64,000 bases of DNA, taken from positions 930,001 through 994,000 of the forward strand of contig NZ_JBLFER010000001.1 of NCBI RefSeq assembly GCF_047345145.1, read 5' to 3'. A program made the position numbers and the translations under genes. Each line of letters begins with the position of its first letter. Within the stretch, counting starts at the first letter, position 1. This document shows positions 24,346 through 33,126 of the stretch, one piece after another. The DNA comes from Maribacter_C sp047345145. Lineage in GTDB: Bacteria; Bacteroidota; Bacteroidia; Flavobacteriales; Flavobacteriaceae. The notes below the pieces were generated by a model, which saw only the letters and a program-made list of their open reading frames with translations, was not told the origin of the DNA and did no database searches.

Positions 24346-24378
24346 AAAAACCCTTTCAAAAAATTGAAAGGGTTTTTT
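24346..24378 (+). terminator. Terminator after tRNA-Met
   Basis: AAAAACCCTTTC, short loop, GAAAGGGTTTTTT: a 12-bp stem followed by a T-run, five bases past the tRNA. Confidence 0.92.
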
Positions 24379-24483
24379 GTTTTCTTCAATGGTCAATCAC
24401 TCCTAGTGTGAATCAAATTAAAAAGAGATTCGGATACCTTTTAGATTTGTTATCTTTCATTACTCTTTAAACCAACATCAAAA

Positions 24484-26124
24484 ATGAAAAAGATACTACT
24501 ACCGCTTTCAATATATCTATTGTTTTTCACCCTATCTGTAAAAGCGCAAAATGAATCTAATAACAAGTATCAAGATTTAGTAAGGCTTTTTAAGGAATGG
24601 CGTTCTTTCGAAACACCTCCAATAAAAGATGGAACTCCTGATTATACGGCAGAAACATTTGAACAGCGTTGGCCAAAATTTAAAGCATTACAGAAACAGT
24701 TAAAGGCGATTGATACGACGAATTGGGCAATTGAGAATCAGGTAGATTGGATGGTTGTCTGGGCTGAGATGAATGGTTATGATTTCAACCATCGAATTCT
24801 AAAACCCTGGACGCGCGATCCTGCATATTACAAAAGTGTTTGGACAAGTAGAAGCGATGTTCCAGCACATGAGGGGCCTACCAATCATGCAACGACGGAA
24901 TTATGGACCTATTCCTTCCCATTGTCGAAAGAGGAAAAGAAAAGACTGTTGGCGGACTTAGCAGTTATTCCTTCTTTAACGACTCAGGCAAAGTTAAACC
25001 TGACCGGTAATGCCAGGGAATTATGGATAGCGGGAATCCGTGATATCGAAAGACAAAGCACTGTGCTGAGGAATTTCAAGGAAAAAGAAGAAATCAAAAA
25101 TGATAAGAAAATTATCACTGCGATCAATATAGCAATGGAAGCGACTGATAATTTGGTGTCTTGGTTAAAGACAGAAGGAAAAAATAAGACGGGTCCTTCT
25201 GGAATCGGTAAGGAAAACTATACTTGGTATTTGCAAAATGTACATCTAGTTCCTTTGACTTGGGATGATGAGGTATTGCTTTTAAAAAGAGAGCTCTCCC
25301 GTGCTTGGACTGCCTTAAAATTGGAAGAGCATCGAAATCGAAAACTCCCTGAACTGCTTGACGCCGATTCACCTGAAGCCTATGATAAGATGGCTGACAA
25401 TGCTGCAAAAAGTCTCATGGATTTCTTGGACCAACAGGAAATCGTGACCGTAAAACCCTATTTTGAACCTGCGCTACGGGAGCATTTAGGAGAATACATT
25501 CCCAGAGAAAAACGCAACTTCTTTTACATAGGAGAGCATTATGACCCTAGACCTTTGTACTCTCATTTTTATCATTGGTTCGAATTGGCTCGAATGGATC
25601 TTGAACCTCACAAAAGTGAAATAAGAAGGGGACCACTACTCTATAATATTTTTGATTCACGAAATGAAGGAACGGCAACCGCAGTTGAAGAGATGTTTTT
25701 GCAAGCAGGTTTATACGATGACAGTCCCAGAAGCAAAGAAATCGTCTATATCATGATTGCACAGCGAGCGGCCAGGGGGTTAGGTTCACTCTATGCGCAT
25801 GCCAACGAAATGACTATGGAAGAAGCAGGAAGTATCCACTCGGAATATACTCCGCGCGGCTGGATGAAAACTGAAAAGGAACTATTGATTTTTGAACAGC
25901 ATCTCTACTTGCGTCAACCCGGTTATGGCACTAGTTACATCACAGGGAAATATTTATTGGAAAATGCAATGGCGGAATACGCTAAAATGAAAGAGTCTCA
26001 AGATAAAGATTTTGCTTCACGAGAGTTTTTTGACACCTTAAATAGCATCGGGAATATTCCAATTTCTTTAGGGCATTGGCAAATGACCGGAAGCAATGCT
26101 CATCTTGCGTATCTTAAAAACTAA
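24484..26124 (+). CDS. Exported DUF885-like protein without HExxH
   Basis: A 546-residue protein with signal peptide residues 1-21 (MKKILLPLSIYLLFFTLSVKAQ). It is helical, and the C-terminal half resembles the DUF885/M32-like fold: SHFYHWFELARMD, then SRNEGTATAVEEMFLQAG (the EGWAxYxE-like helix) and QRAARGLGSLYAHA. The zinc motif HExxH expected in peptidases of this fold is absent, with HFYHWFE in its place. I remember related flavobacterial proteins with the same substitution, so this is probably a family feature rather than decay. It may be a non-zinc enzyme or binding protein in the periplasm. Monocistronic. Confidence 0.7.
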   Translation: MKKILLPLSIYLLFFTLSVKAQNESNNKYQDLVRLFKEWRSFETPPIKDGTPDYTAETFEQRWPKFKALQKQLKAIDTTNWAIENQVDWMVVWAEMNGYDFNHRILKPWTRDPAYYKSVWTSRSDVPAHEGPTNHATTELWTYSFPLSKEEKKRLLADLAVIPSLTTQAKLNLTGNARELWIAGIRDIERQSTVLRNFKEKEEIKNDKKIITAINIAMEATDNLVSWLKTEGKNKTGPSGIGKENYTWYLQNVHLVPLTWDDEVLLLKRELSRAWTALKLEEHRNRKLPELLDADSPEAYDKMADNAAKSLMDFLDQQEIVTVKPYFEPALREHLGEYIPREKRNFFYIGEHYDPRPLYSHFYHWFELARMDLEPHKSEIRRGPLLYNIFDSRNEGTATAVEEMFLQAGLYDDSPRSKEIVYIMIAQRAARGLGSLYAHANEMTMEEAGSIHSEYTPRGWMKTEKELLIFEQHLYLRQPGYGTSYITGKYLLENAMAEYAKMKESQDKDFASREFFDTLNSIGNIPISLGHWQMTGSNAHLAYLKN

Positions 26125-26229
26125 AAGCTTGATATAATGATAGGTACAATCTTAAAATATTGCTAAGAATTGGTTTGGAAACAAAAACCGATGTAAATAT
26201 TTAGTATTTTTAATTCAAAGACCAACATC

Positions 26230-26544
26230 ATGAAAAAGACTATTTTTATATTGTTACTCGTTTCTGGCTCATTGACCTTTGCTCAGCAATCACCAAATGA
26301 ATCGAAGCTGAGTTTGAATATGCATCCTTTTGAACTAGAAGACTTTAAGTCAATTACTAATCCACTGAGCGAATTCCAAATAAAGCCAAACAAGGGGTTT
26401 CTAAAACCGTCAGACAACATGCCGATTTTTGAACCTAAAGGAAAGTTCTTTTTAGAAATTTATAAAGTAGAGGAGAATATCGACCATAAAATCAAAATTT
26501 TTGAGTTTGAGCAGTCAAAGTACAACTCGAGAAATCTTGGTTAA
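26230..26544 (+). CDS. Small secreted protein of unknown function
   Basis: A 104-residue protein with a clear signal peptide (MKKTIFILLLVSGSLTFAQQ). The mature part is about 85 polar residues (FELEDFKSITNPLSEFQIKPN, MPIFEPKGKFFLEIY) without a known motif or lipobox cysteine. It ends four bases before the convergent ligA stop. Not recognised; only export is predicted. Confidence 0.7.
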   Translation: MKKTIFILLLVSGSLTFAQQSPNESKLSLNMHPFELEDFKSITNPLSEFQIKPNKGFLKPSDNMPIFEPKGKFFLEIYKVEENIDHKIKIFEFEQSKYNSRNLG

Positions 26545-26547
26545 CGC

Positions 26548-28542
26548 TTAAACCATCTCTAAAAAATCGTCTTCAGAAATAATCTGCACTCCTAAGGTCT
26601 CCGCTTTAGTCCGTTTGCTTGGACCCATGTTATCTCCCGCTACTAAAAACGATGTCTTTGAAGATACCGAAGAACCTACTTTGCCCCCATTATCTTCAAT
26701 CAACTTTTTCAATTCATTTCGACTCACTTTCTCAAACACACCGGATACCACAAAAGTCTGTCCTTTCAGTTTCTCAGTCTGATTCTCTAGTTTCTCTGCG
26801 GATAATTCAAATTGTACTCCATAACTTTTTAATCGGGATATAATCTCCTTATTATTTTCGTTCTGAAAAAACTCAACAACACTTTGCGCAATACGTTCCC
26901 CAATTTCATCAACTGCTACAAGCTCTTCCTCTGACGCATCCATAAGAGTATCAATATTCTTGTAGGCTTTGGCTAATTTCTTAGCAACAGTTTCTCCCAC
27001 AAAGCGAATTCCTAAAGCAAACATCACCCGCTCAAAGGGAATCTTCACAGATTCCGCAACGCCATTCACTAAATTTTCTGCTGACTTCTCAGCCATCCGC
27101 TCCAAAGGCATTACTTGCTCTTTTGTTAAGTTATAAAGGTCAGCGTAGTTTGTAATCAATCCTTCCTGAAAAAGAAGCGTTACGGTTTCACTCCCCATAC
27201 CTTCAATATCCATAGCCTTACGGGAAATATAATGCTGAATTCGTCCTGTGATTTGAACTGGACAACCATAGTAATTTGTGCAATAGTGTTTTGCATCACC
27301 TTCTGTGCGAACTAGCTCGGTATGGCATTCGGGACAATGGTCAATATACTTTGTTGGCTCAGAATTTTGTGGACGTTTACTAAAATCTACACCGATAATC
27401 TTTGGAATAATCTCTCCTCCTTTTTCAACAAAAACAGTATCTCCTTCCCGAATATCGAATTTGGCGATTTGGTCAGCATTATGTAATGAAGCTCTTTTTA
27501 CCGTTGTGCCAGCTAAAAGAACAGGTTCTAAATTGGCAACTGGAGTAATCGCACCTGTTCGCCCAACTTGATAGATAATCTCATTCAAAACCGTAGAAAC
27601 CTGCTCCGCTTTGAATTTATAAGCCATTGCCCAACGAGGTGATTTTGAAGTATGCCCCAATTCATCTTGTTGTTGTAAACTATTCACTTTTATTACTACC
27701 CCATCCGTTTCGTAAGGAAGGTCATGTCGGTGCACATCCCAGTATTCAACAAACTCCATGACTTCCTCAGTTGTATTACAAAGCTTTGCTACAGTTGGGA
27801 CTTTAAATCCCCAATCACGGGCTTTATCAAGCATTTGCCATTGCGATGTGATTCCCGTATTCTCACCAACAATTCCGTATAACAAACAATCTAAAGGACG
27901 TTTGGCAACTGCAGCGCTGTCCTGTAATTTCAGACTTCCTGAAGCCGTATTCCTTGGATTCATATACGGCTCTTCTCCGTTTGCAACTCGTTCCGCATTC
28001 ATTTTGGCAAACCCCTCAAAAGGCAAAACAATCTCTCCCCGGATATCAAATTTTGGAGGGTAATCTCCTTTTAACTGCAAGGGGACAGAATTGATAGTTT
28101 TGATATTCGTGGTAACATTATCTCCCTGAAATCCATCACCTCTTGTAACCGCTCTCACTAACTGACCTCCTTCATAGGTAAGACTAATAGAAGCACCATC
28201 GTACTTTAACTCACAAGTAAATTCCACTTCAACATCGCCTAAACCTCTTTGAATTCGTTTTTCCCAATCTTCTAAATCTTCTTTGGAATACGAATTATCT
28301 AAGGAATACATTCGTTGGTCATGGGCAACCGTCTCGAAATTTTTGGTCACCATGCCCCCTACTCGTAAAGTTGGGGAAGTCGGGTCATGAAACTCGGGAT
28401 GTTTTTCTTCCAAATTTTGTAACTCCTTTAGCTTCATATCAAAATCGTAATCTGATATAGTGGGCTTATCTAGAACATAATAGTTATGATTATGCTCACG
28501 GAGTTCTGTTCTTAGGGATTCAATTTGTTGTTTTATTTCCAT
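26548..28542 (-). CDS. ligA: NAD-dependent DNA ligase
   Basis: A 664-residue ligase, full length. Domain Ia (NHNYYVLDKPTISDYDFD), adenylation domain with nucleophile Lys113 in CELKYDGAS, OB fold, a zinc finger with four Cys (CPECHTELV...HYCTNYYGCP), helix-hairpin-helix motifs, and a C-terminal BRCT domain (FVVSGVFEKVSRNELKKLIE). It seals nicks with NAD+ during replication and repair. Its neighbours are unrelated, and a palindromic repeat lies upstream of its start. Confidence 0.97.
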   Translation of the reverse strand: MEIKQQIESLRTELREHNHNYYVLDKPTISDYDFDMKLKELQNLEEKHPEFHDPTSPTLRVGGMVTKNFETVAHDQRMYSLDNSYSKEDLEDWEKRIQRGLGDVEVEFTCELKYDGASISLTYEGGQLVRAVTRGDGFQGDNVTTNIKTINSVPLQLKGDYPPKFDIRGEIVLPFEGFAKMNAERVANGEEPYMNPRNTASGSLKLQDSAAVAKRPLDCLLYGIVGENTGITSQWQMLDKARDWGFKVPTVAKLCNTTEEVMEFVEYWDVHRHDLPYETDGVVIKVNSLQQQDELGHTSKSPRWAMAYKFKAEQVSTVLNEIIYQVGRTGAITPVANLEPVLLAGTTVKRASLHNADQIAKFDIREGDTVFVEKGGEIIPKIIGVDFSKRPQNSEPTKYIDHCPECHTELVRTEGDAKHYCTNYYGCPVQITGRIQHYISRKAMDIEGMGSETVTLLFQEGLITNYADLYNLTKEQVMPLERMAEKSAENLVNGVAESVKIPFERVMFALGIRFVGETVAKKLAKAYKNIDTLMDASEEELVAVDEIGERIAQSVVEFFQNENNKEIISRLKSYGVQFELSAEKLENQTEKLKGQTFVVSGVFEKVSRNELKKLIEDNGGKVGSSVSSKTSFLVAGDNMGPSKRTKAETLGVQIISEDDFLEMV

Positions 28543-28593
28543 TTAAATCTGTTCTTCTTTATAAACTAGGAGGAGTTTTGAAATAACCATTCT

Positions 28594-28633
28594 GCATGAC
28601 CCACCCCGCCTTCGGCACCCCTCCTAGGAGGGG
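28594..28633. repeat. Dispersed palindromic repeat with a 16-bp perfect dyad
   Basis: GCC-TTC-GGC (28608-28616) is followed by the perfect palindrome CCCCTCCTAGGAGGGG (28618-28633). GC content is far above the surroundings. The pattern resembles a repeat I associate with flavobacterial intergenic regions. It sits between the LOG gene and ligA, both minus strand, and may act as a partial terminator. Confidence 0.6.
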
Positions 28634-28636
28634 ATA

Positions 28637-29218
28637 CTAAACCTGTTCTTTTTTAATCCATTTGGGAACGGGCAATGGTTTGTAATTTTCCATTTGAGTC
28701 AATAAACCATCTATGGTATCGTCTACCAAAATCATATCGTAATTTTCTTTTTTCACAAAACCTTGGTCAACCATTTTGGCTAACATATTCATCAGCTCTG
28801 TGTAAAATCCGTTTGTATTTAATATTCCGATAGGGTATTGATGTAATCCCAATTGTGCCCAAGTCAGCATTTCGAAAAATTCTTCTAAAGTCCCGTAACC
28901 TCCAGCAAACATAATAATACCATCAGAAAGGTCATGCATTTTCAACTTGCGCTCATGCATGTCTTGGGTTACAATTAACTCGGTTAATCCCATATGAAAC
29001 ACCTCTCGGATTTTTAGAAAATCAGGAATTACTCCGATTACTTTTCCATCAGCTTCTAAAGCTCCTTGGGCGATTGAACCCATGACACCGATTTTGGCTC
29101 CCCCGTAAACCAACGTGATTTCTTGTTCGGCTAGGGTTTTGCCTAGGCTATATCCTTGCCGAATATATTCAGGGTTCGTTCCTTCACTGCTTCCGCAGAA
29201 TACTACAATGCTATTCAT
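28637..29218 (-). CDS. LOG family (TIGR00730) nucleotide hydrolase
   Basis: A 193-residue Rossmann-like protein: VFCGSSEGTNPEYI, LVYGGAKIGVMGSIAQGAL, and the catalytic-like GGYGTLEEFFEMLTW. LOG proteins hydrolyse nucleoside 5'-monophosphates (cytokinin ribotides or AMP) to base and ribose phosphate. The usual PGGxGT motif reads AGGYGT. Three bases separate it from the upstream RidA gene on the same strand, so they are co-transcribed. Confidence 0.92.
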   Translation of the reverse strand: MNSIVVFCGSSEGTNPEYIRQGYSLGKTLAEQEITLVYGGAKIGVMGSIAQGALEADGKVIGVIPDFLKIREVFHMGLTELIVTQDMHERKLKMHDLSDGIIMFAGGYGTLEEFFEMLTWAQLGLHQYPIGILNTNGFYTELMNMLAKMVDQGFVKKENYDMILVDDTIDGLLTQMENYKPLPVPKWIKKEQV

Positions 29219-29221
29219 AAG

Positions 29222-29623
29222 TTATTCGGTTATGATATCTTTTACGGCTGTCCCCGTTATTTTAATTTTTCCACCAAAGGGAAGTGCCTCTGCTTGGTAT
29301 ATGGTACGAGCAGGTCTTTTGCCTTCTGCAAAAAGCTGCATAAAAATCGTGTTTACTGTCGGCAAATCTTTTAAATCGTCGAATGCGATGTCAACAAAAA
29401 CAACATCATCCTTTTCAAAACCAGCATTTGCCAAAGCAGCAAAAAAATTAGCGAAAGCGAGTTTGGTCTCCCTATGAACGGGACCTTCAACATAATTTCC
29501 GCTTGAGTTGACCGCTAGTTGTCCACTAACGAAACACATATTGTTGACCACCACGGCATGACTTATCGGATTGCTCCAGTTGGGCAAACCTTCCCCTTCA
29601 ACAATATATTTTTTAGCTGACAT
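29222..29623 (-). CDS. RidA family protein
   Basis: A 133-residue RidA/YjgF domain: PNWSNPISHAVVVNNMCFVSG, SGNYVEGPVHRETKLAFANF, and the substrate arginine in GKRPARTIYQAEALPFGGK. RidA enzymes deaminate reactive enamine/imine intermediates such as 2-aminoacrylate, protecting PLP enzymes. The Arg before TIY is preserved, consistent with activity, though subgroup assignment was not possible. Directly upstream of the LOG gene. Confidence 0.92.
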   Translation of the reverse strand: MSAKKYIVEGEGLPNWSNPISHAVVVNNMCFVSGQLAVNSSGNYVEGPVHRETKLAFANFFAALANAGFEKDDVVFVDIAFDDLKDLPTVNTIFMQLFAEGKRPARTIYQAEALPFGGKIKITGTAVKDIITE

Positions 29624-29672
29624 TACTTTCTATTTAATCTTAGCAATTCTTAAAACCTAAACCTACTTCAAC

Positions 29673-30551
29673 TCACCTACTACTATGCAGCATCGCCTTC
29701 AGCATTCGGTCATTGCCAAACATATCTTTTCGGAGTTCAATTTCAGAAAAATTATGGTTTTTAAGAAGCTGTTCGGTTTCTTTTCCAAAATATTGATTGA
29801 TTTCAAAAAAGAGCAAACCATTTTCTTTCAGATTTTTGACCGCAAACGCTGTAATTCCCTTATAAAACACCAAAGGGTTTTCATCGGAAACAAACAAGGC
29901 CAAATCAGGCTCGTGTTCCAAAACATTAGTCTGCATTTCTTTCTTCTCCAATTCTCTCACATATGGCGGATTGGAAACGATAATATCAAAGTTCGTGTCC
30001 ATTGATTCCAACGCTAAAATATCATCTTTTAAAAAGTCAATATCAACATTATTCAACTTAGCATTTTTTTGCGCTACTTCTAAGGCTTCCGCCGAAACAT
30101 CCAAGGCATACACTTTTGCCTTAGGAAGGTTCTTCGCCAATGAAATGGCAATACAGCCGCTTCCCGTACCAACATCAAGTATTTTTAGCGTATTTCTACT
30201 TCGTACCTCGTACTTTGTACTATGTACTTCTTCAATTATCCAATGTACTAACTCTTCAGTTTCAGGTCTTGGTATTAGCACATTCGAAGTAACCTCAAAA
30301 TCCATATCCATGAAATGAGTTGTTCCGATGATATGCTGAATGGGCTCTTGCAATTTTAACCTACTGAGGGCTTCAAAAAGCGGTGTTTCTTCTTCCTTAG
30401 AAATTATCAAATTCGGTTCCATAGCCAATACAAAACGTTCTAGTTCTAATTGATCTTCAATCAACATATAAAAGAAACTATCCACTTCTTCCTTGGGATA
30501 AAGTGTATCGAGTTCTGTATGGAATATATTTTTTATTTCCCGAAGAAGCAT
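29673..30551 (-). CDS. prmC: Peptide chain release factor N5-glutamine methyltransferase
   Basis: A 292-residue enzyme that methylates the GGQ glutamine of release factors with SAM. N-terminal helical domain (residues 1-85), SAM site ILDVGTGSGCIAISLA (about 124-139), and catalytic NPPY (194-197). Between domains, residues 111-118 (STKYEVRS) are encoded by a GTAC-rich repeat and add about eight residues relative to E. coli PrmC; the frame is kept. Divergent from ribD. Confidence 0.95.
   Translation of the reverse strand: MLLREIKNIFHTELDTLYPKEEVDSFFYMLIEDQLELERFVLAMEPNLIISKEEETPLFEALSRLKLQEPIQHIIGTTHFMDMDFEVTSNVLIPRPETEELVHWIIEEVHSTKYEVRSRNTLKILDVGTGSGCIAISLAKNLPKAKVYALDVSAEALEVAQKNAKLNNVDIDFLKDDILALESMDTNFDIIVSNPPYVRELEKKEMQTNVLEHEPDLALFVSDENPLVFYKGITAFAVKNLKENGLLFFEINQYFGKETEQLLKNHNFSEIELRKDMFGNDRMLKAMLHSSR
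30197..30228. repeat. GTAC-rich tandem repeat inside prmC
   Basis: TACTTCGTACC-TCGTACTTTGTAC-TATGTACTTC: four GTAC-centred units about 9 bases apart, translated in frame as STKYEVRS within the PrmC linker. Similar runs occur as dispersed repeats in flavobacterial intergenic DNA. Confidence 0.6.
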
Positions 30552-30610
30552 TCTTTAAATAGTAATCAGTCTGATGTAAAAGTTCGCAGAAAAAAGTCGA
30601 TTTTTGTGAG

Positions 30611-31663
30611 GTGAAGATACACCAAAAATACATGTTGCGCTGTATTGAAATCGCTCAAAACGGATTGGGAAGCACGGCTCCAAATCCGATGGTGGGAGCG
30701 GTTATCGTTAACAATGGAATCATTATTGGTGAAGGTTTTACGAGTCCGTATGGTGGACCTCATGCTGAAGTCAATGCAATTCAATCTGTTCTAGATACTT
30801 CCCTTTTAAAAGAAGCTACTTTGTATGTTACCCTAGAACCTTGTTCACATTTTGGCAAAACACCACCTTGTGCCGATTTAATCATCAAACATAAAATTCA
30901 GAGCGTAGTAATTGGTATTCTCGACCCCCATGATAAAGTGGCCGGAAAAGGAATTCAAAAATTAAAAGATGCGGGCTGCAATGTTACCACGGGAGTTTTA
31001 GAGCAAGAATGTCGCAAACATCACAAACGCTTTTTGACTTTTCATAAGAAAAAACGCCCCTATATCATATTAAAGTGGGCTGAGACCTTAGATGGCTTCA
31101 TCGCCCCGGAAAAAGAAAAACGAAATGACAAACTCCAGCCCTATTGGATTACAAGCCCCAACTCACTCCAAATGGTGCATCAATGGCGTGCTGAAGAACA
31201 AACCATTTTAGTGGGAACAAATACGGTTCTAGAAGACAACCCTAAGTTAGATGTGCGTCATTGGGAAGGTGAAAGTCCGTCTCGGATAGTTCTAGACCGT
31301 AATTTAAAAATCAGAGGGGATTATCATGTTTTAGACGGAAGTATTCCTACCGTAATTCTAACCGAGGTGACCGACACGTCTAAGCACCTCGAAGGCATTA
31401 CATATAAATTAATAGATTTCAAAAAAGATATAGGACTGCAAATCGCTACTACCTTATGGGAAGAGAATTTCAATAGTGTTTTAATTGAAGGTGGCTCAAA
31501 AACACTACAAACCTTTATTGATGCAGGTCTATGGGATGAAGCAAGGGTTTTTACAGGGAATACAAACTTCAAAAAAGGAATAAAAGCTCCAGAATTTTCA
31601 GGAAAACTTATCAGCTCTAGAAAAATAGAACGTGACCATCTAAAAATCTACCGAAATGATTAA
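30611..31663 (+). CDS. ribD: Bifunctional riboflavin deaminase/reductase RibD
   Basis: A 350-residue enzyme for two riboflavin steps: deamination of the pyrimidine, then NADPH reduction of the ribosyl side chain. The N-terminal deaminase zinc site is HAE (51-53), Cys78 and Cys87 (LEPCSHFGKTPPC); the C-terminal reductase has LDGFIAP, TILVGTNTVLEDNPKLDVR and LIEGGSKTLQTFI. Start GTG 30611 preserves the N-terminal helix before NPMVGAV. The end overlaps the HAD gene by 8 bases. Confidence 0.95.
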   Translation: MKIHQKYMLRCIEIAQNGLGSTAPNPMVGAVIVNNGIIIGEGFTSPYGGPHAEVNAIQSVLDTSLLKEATLYVTLEPCSHFGKTPPCADLIIKHKIQSVVIGILDPHDKVAGKGIQKLKDAGCNVTTGVLEQECRKHHKRFLTFHKKKRPYIILKWAETLDGFIAPEKEKRNDKLQPYWITSPNSLQMVHQWRAEEQTILVGTNTVLEDNPKLDVRHWEGESPSRIVLDRNLKIRGDYHVLDGSIPTVILTEVTDTSKHLEGITYKLIDFKKDIGLQIATTLWEENFNSVLIEGGSKTLQTFIDAGLWDEARVFTGNTNFKKGIKAPEFSGKLISSRKIERDHLKIYRND

Positions 31664-32261
31664 AAACATCATCTTCGACTTCGGGGATATTTTTATCAAT
31701 CTGGATAAGGAAATTATTTTTCGAGAGATTGAACGCTTTGGAGGAAATCCTATTTTGAGTCCTGAAATGTATCAACTCAATGCACTTTACGAAACCGGAC
31801 AAATATCTTCAGAGAAATTCATTTTAGATTTGGCTCAAGTTTACCCCAAGGCAACACCTGATGAAATCATAAAAATTTGGAATGATATGCTCTTAGATTT
31901 TCCTGATAAAAGGTTAGAATTTTTAGAGGAGTTTGCGCAAAAAAACACCCATTACCTATTTCTTCTCAGCAATACCAATGCCTTACATATTGAAGAAGTA
32001 AAGAAAAAAATGGGAGCCGAAAAGTTTAATAGGTTTCGAAACTCCTTTGAAAAATTCTATTTATCGCATGAGATTCATTTGAGAAAGCCGAATGCTGATA
32101 TCTACAATTTTGTACTTCAAGAAAATAAATTGCAAGCAGAAGAAACTCTCTTTATAGATGACACCAAAGAAAATACAGATGCTGCTGAAAAGCTTGGTAT
32201 CAAATGCTGGAATCTTCAAGTAGGCAAGGAAGATATCATCAATTTAAAAACTAGATTATAG
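31656..32261 (+). CDS. HAD-superfamily phosphatase
   Basis: A 201-residue haloacid dehalogenase-like hydrolase. Motif I IIFDFGDIFINLD (nucleophile Asp; second Asp replaced by Gly as in several phosphatase subgroups), motif II LLSNTN, and motif IV LFIDDTKENTDAA. It could serve as the missing riboflavin phosphatase acting between RibD and lumazine synthase, since it overlaps ribD; that is inference from context only. Cytoplasmic. Confidence 0.88.
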   Translation: MIKNIIFDFGDIFINLDKEIIFREIERFGGNPILSPEMYQLNALYETGQISSEKFILDLAQVYPKATPDEIIKIWNDMLLDFPDKRLEFLEEFAQKNTHYLFLLSNTNALHIEEVKKKMGAEKFNRFRNSFEKFYLSHEIHLRKPNADIYNFVLQENKLQAEETLFIDDTKENTDAAEKLGIKCWNLQVGKEDIINLKTRL

Positions 32262-32262
32262 T

Positions 32263-33126
32263 ATGCTCGACCTCGCCTTAAGTGTTCTTTTTTCGAGTTT
32301 AATCTTTGTGATTTTCAAGCTTTTTGCCGTTTATAAAATTGAAACCCTTTACGCCATAATAACAAACTATGTGGTGGCCTGTACCGTTGGCCTACTTTTT
32401 TATGAAGGAGCTTCTAGCATAGTTGAAATTCCAGAAAAACCATGGTTCTGGGGAACCTTTGCTTTAGGTCTCCTTTTTATTATTGTTTTCAATCTAATGG
32501 CTGCGACCTCCCAGCGTTTAGGAGTTTCTGTCGCTTCGGTAGCAACAAAAATGTCTTTGGTGATTCCTGTTTTAGTTGGCGTCTTTCTTTATAAAGAAGA
32601 ACTAGACACTATTAAAATATTAGGAATTCTTCTGGCCTTGGCCGCCGTTTACTTTGCATCGGTTAAAGAGAAGTCGGTCGCTTTTAAAAGTACTTCCCTC
32701 CTATTGCCATTTTTGACTTTTATGGGTTCTGGACTAATTGATGCATCGCTTGGCTATTTTCAAAAGGAATTTATTGCTCCCTCAGAATTACCCTTATTTT
32801 CAGCTACTGTTTTTGCTTGTGCTGCTTTCATTGGAATCCTATTTATTGTGTTTAAATCCTTTAAAGCATCATTAAAAATTAATCTCCGAAATGTTTTAGG
32901 AGGAATTTGTCTAGGCATTCCGAATTACTTTTCGATTTTCTTTTTACTCCGAGCGCTTCAAAATGATGATTTAAATAGTGCCTCCATATTTACGATTAAC
33001 AATGTTGCCATTGTGATGTTTTCAACCTTGCTCGGTATCCTATTGTTCAAGGAAAAAATTAGCCTTAAGAATTGGGGAGGCATCGGGTTGGCAATTCTAA
33101 GTATAATTTTAGTTGCGCTATTTTGA
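32263..33126 (+). CDS. EamA/DMT-type transporter
   Basis: A 287-residue protein with about ten hydrophobic helices in two EamA repeats: repeat 1 ends VYFASVKEKSVAF, and repeat 2 starts FLTFMGSGLIDASLGYF and ends SLKNWGGIGLAILSIILVALF. DMT proteins export or exchange metabolites; substrate unknown. One-base gap after the HAD gene; its stop overlaps the next ATG as TGATG. Confidence 0.88.
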   Translation: MLDLALSVLFSSLIFVIFKLFAVYKIETLYAIITNYVVACTVGLLFYEGASSIVEIPEKPWFWGTFALGLLFIIVFNLMAATSQRLGVSVASVATKMSLVIPVLVGVFLYKEELDTIKILGILLALAAVYFASVKEKSVAFKSTSLLLPFLTFMGSGLIDASLGYFQKEFIAPSELPLFSATVFACAAFIGILFIVFKSFKASLKINLRNVLGGICLGIPNYFSIFFLLRALQNDDLNSASIFTINNVAIVMFSTLLGILLFKEKISLKNWGGIGLAILSIILVALF

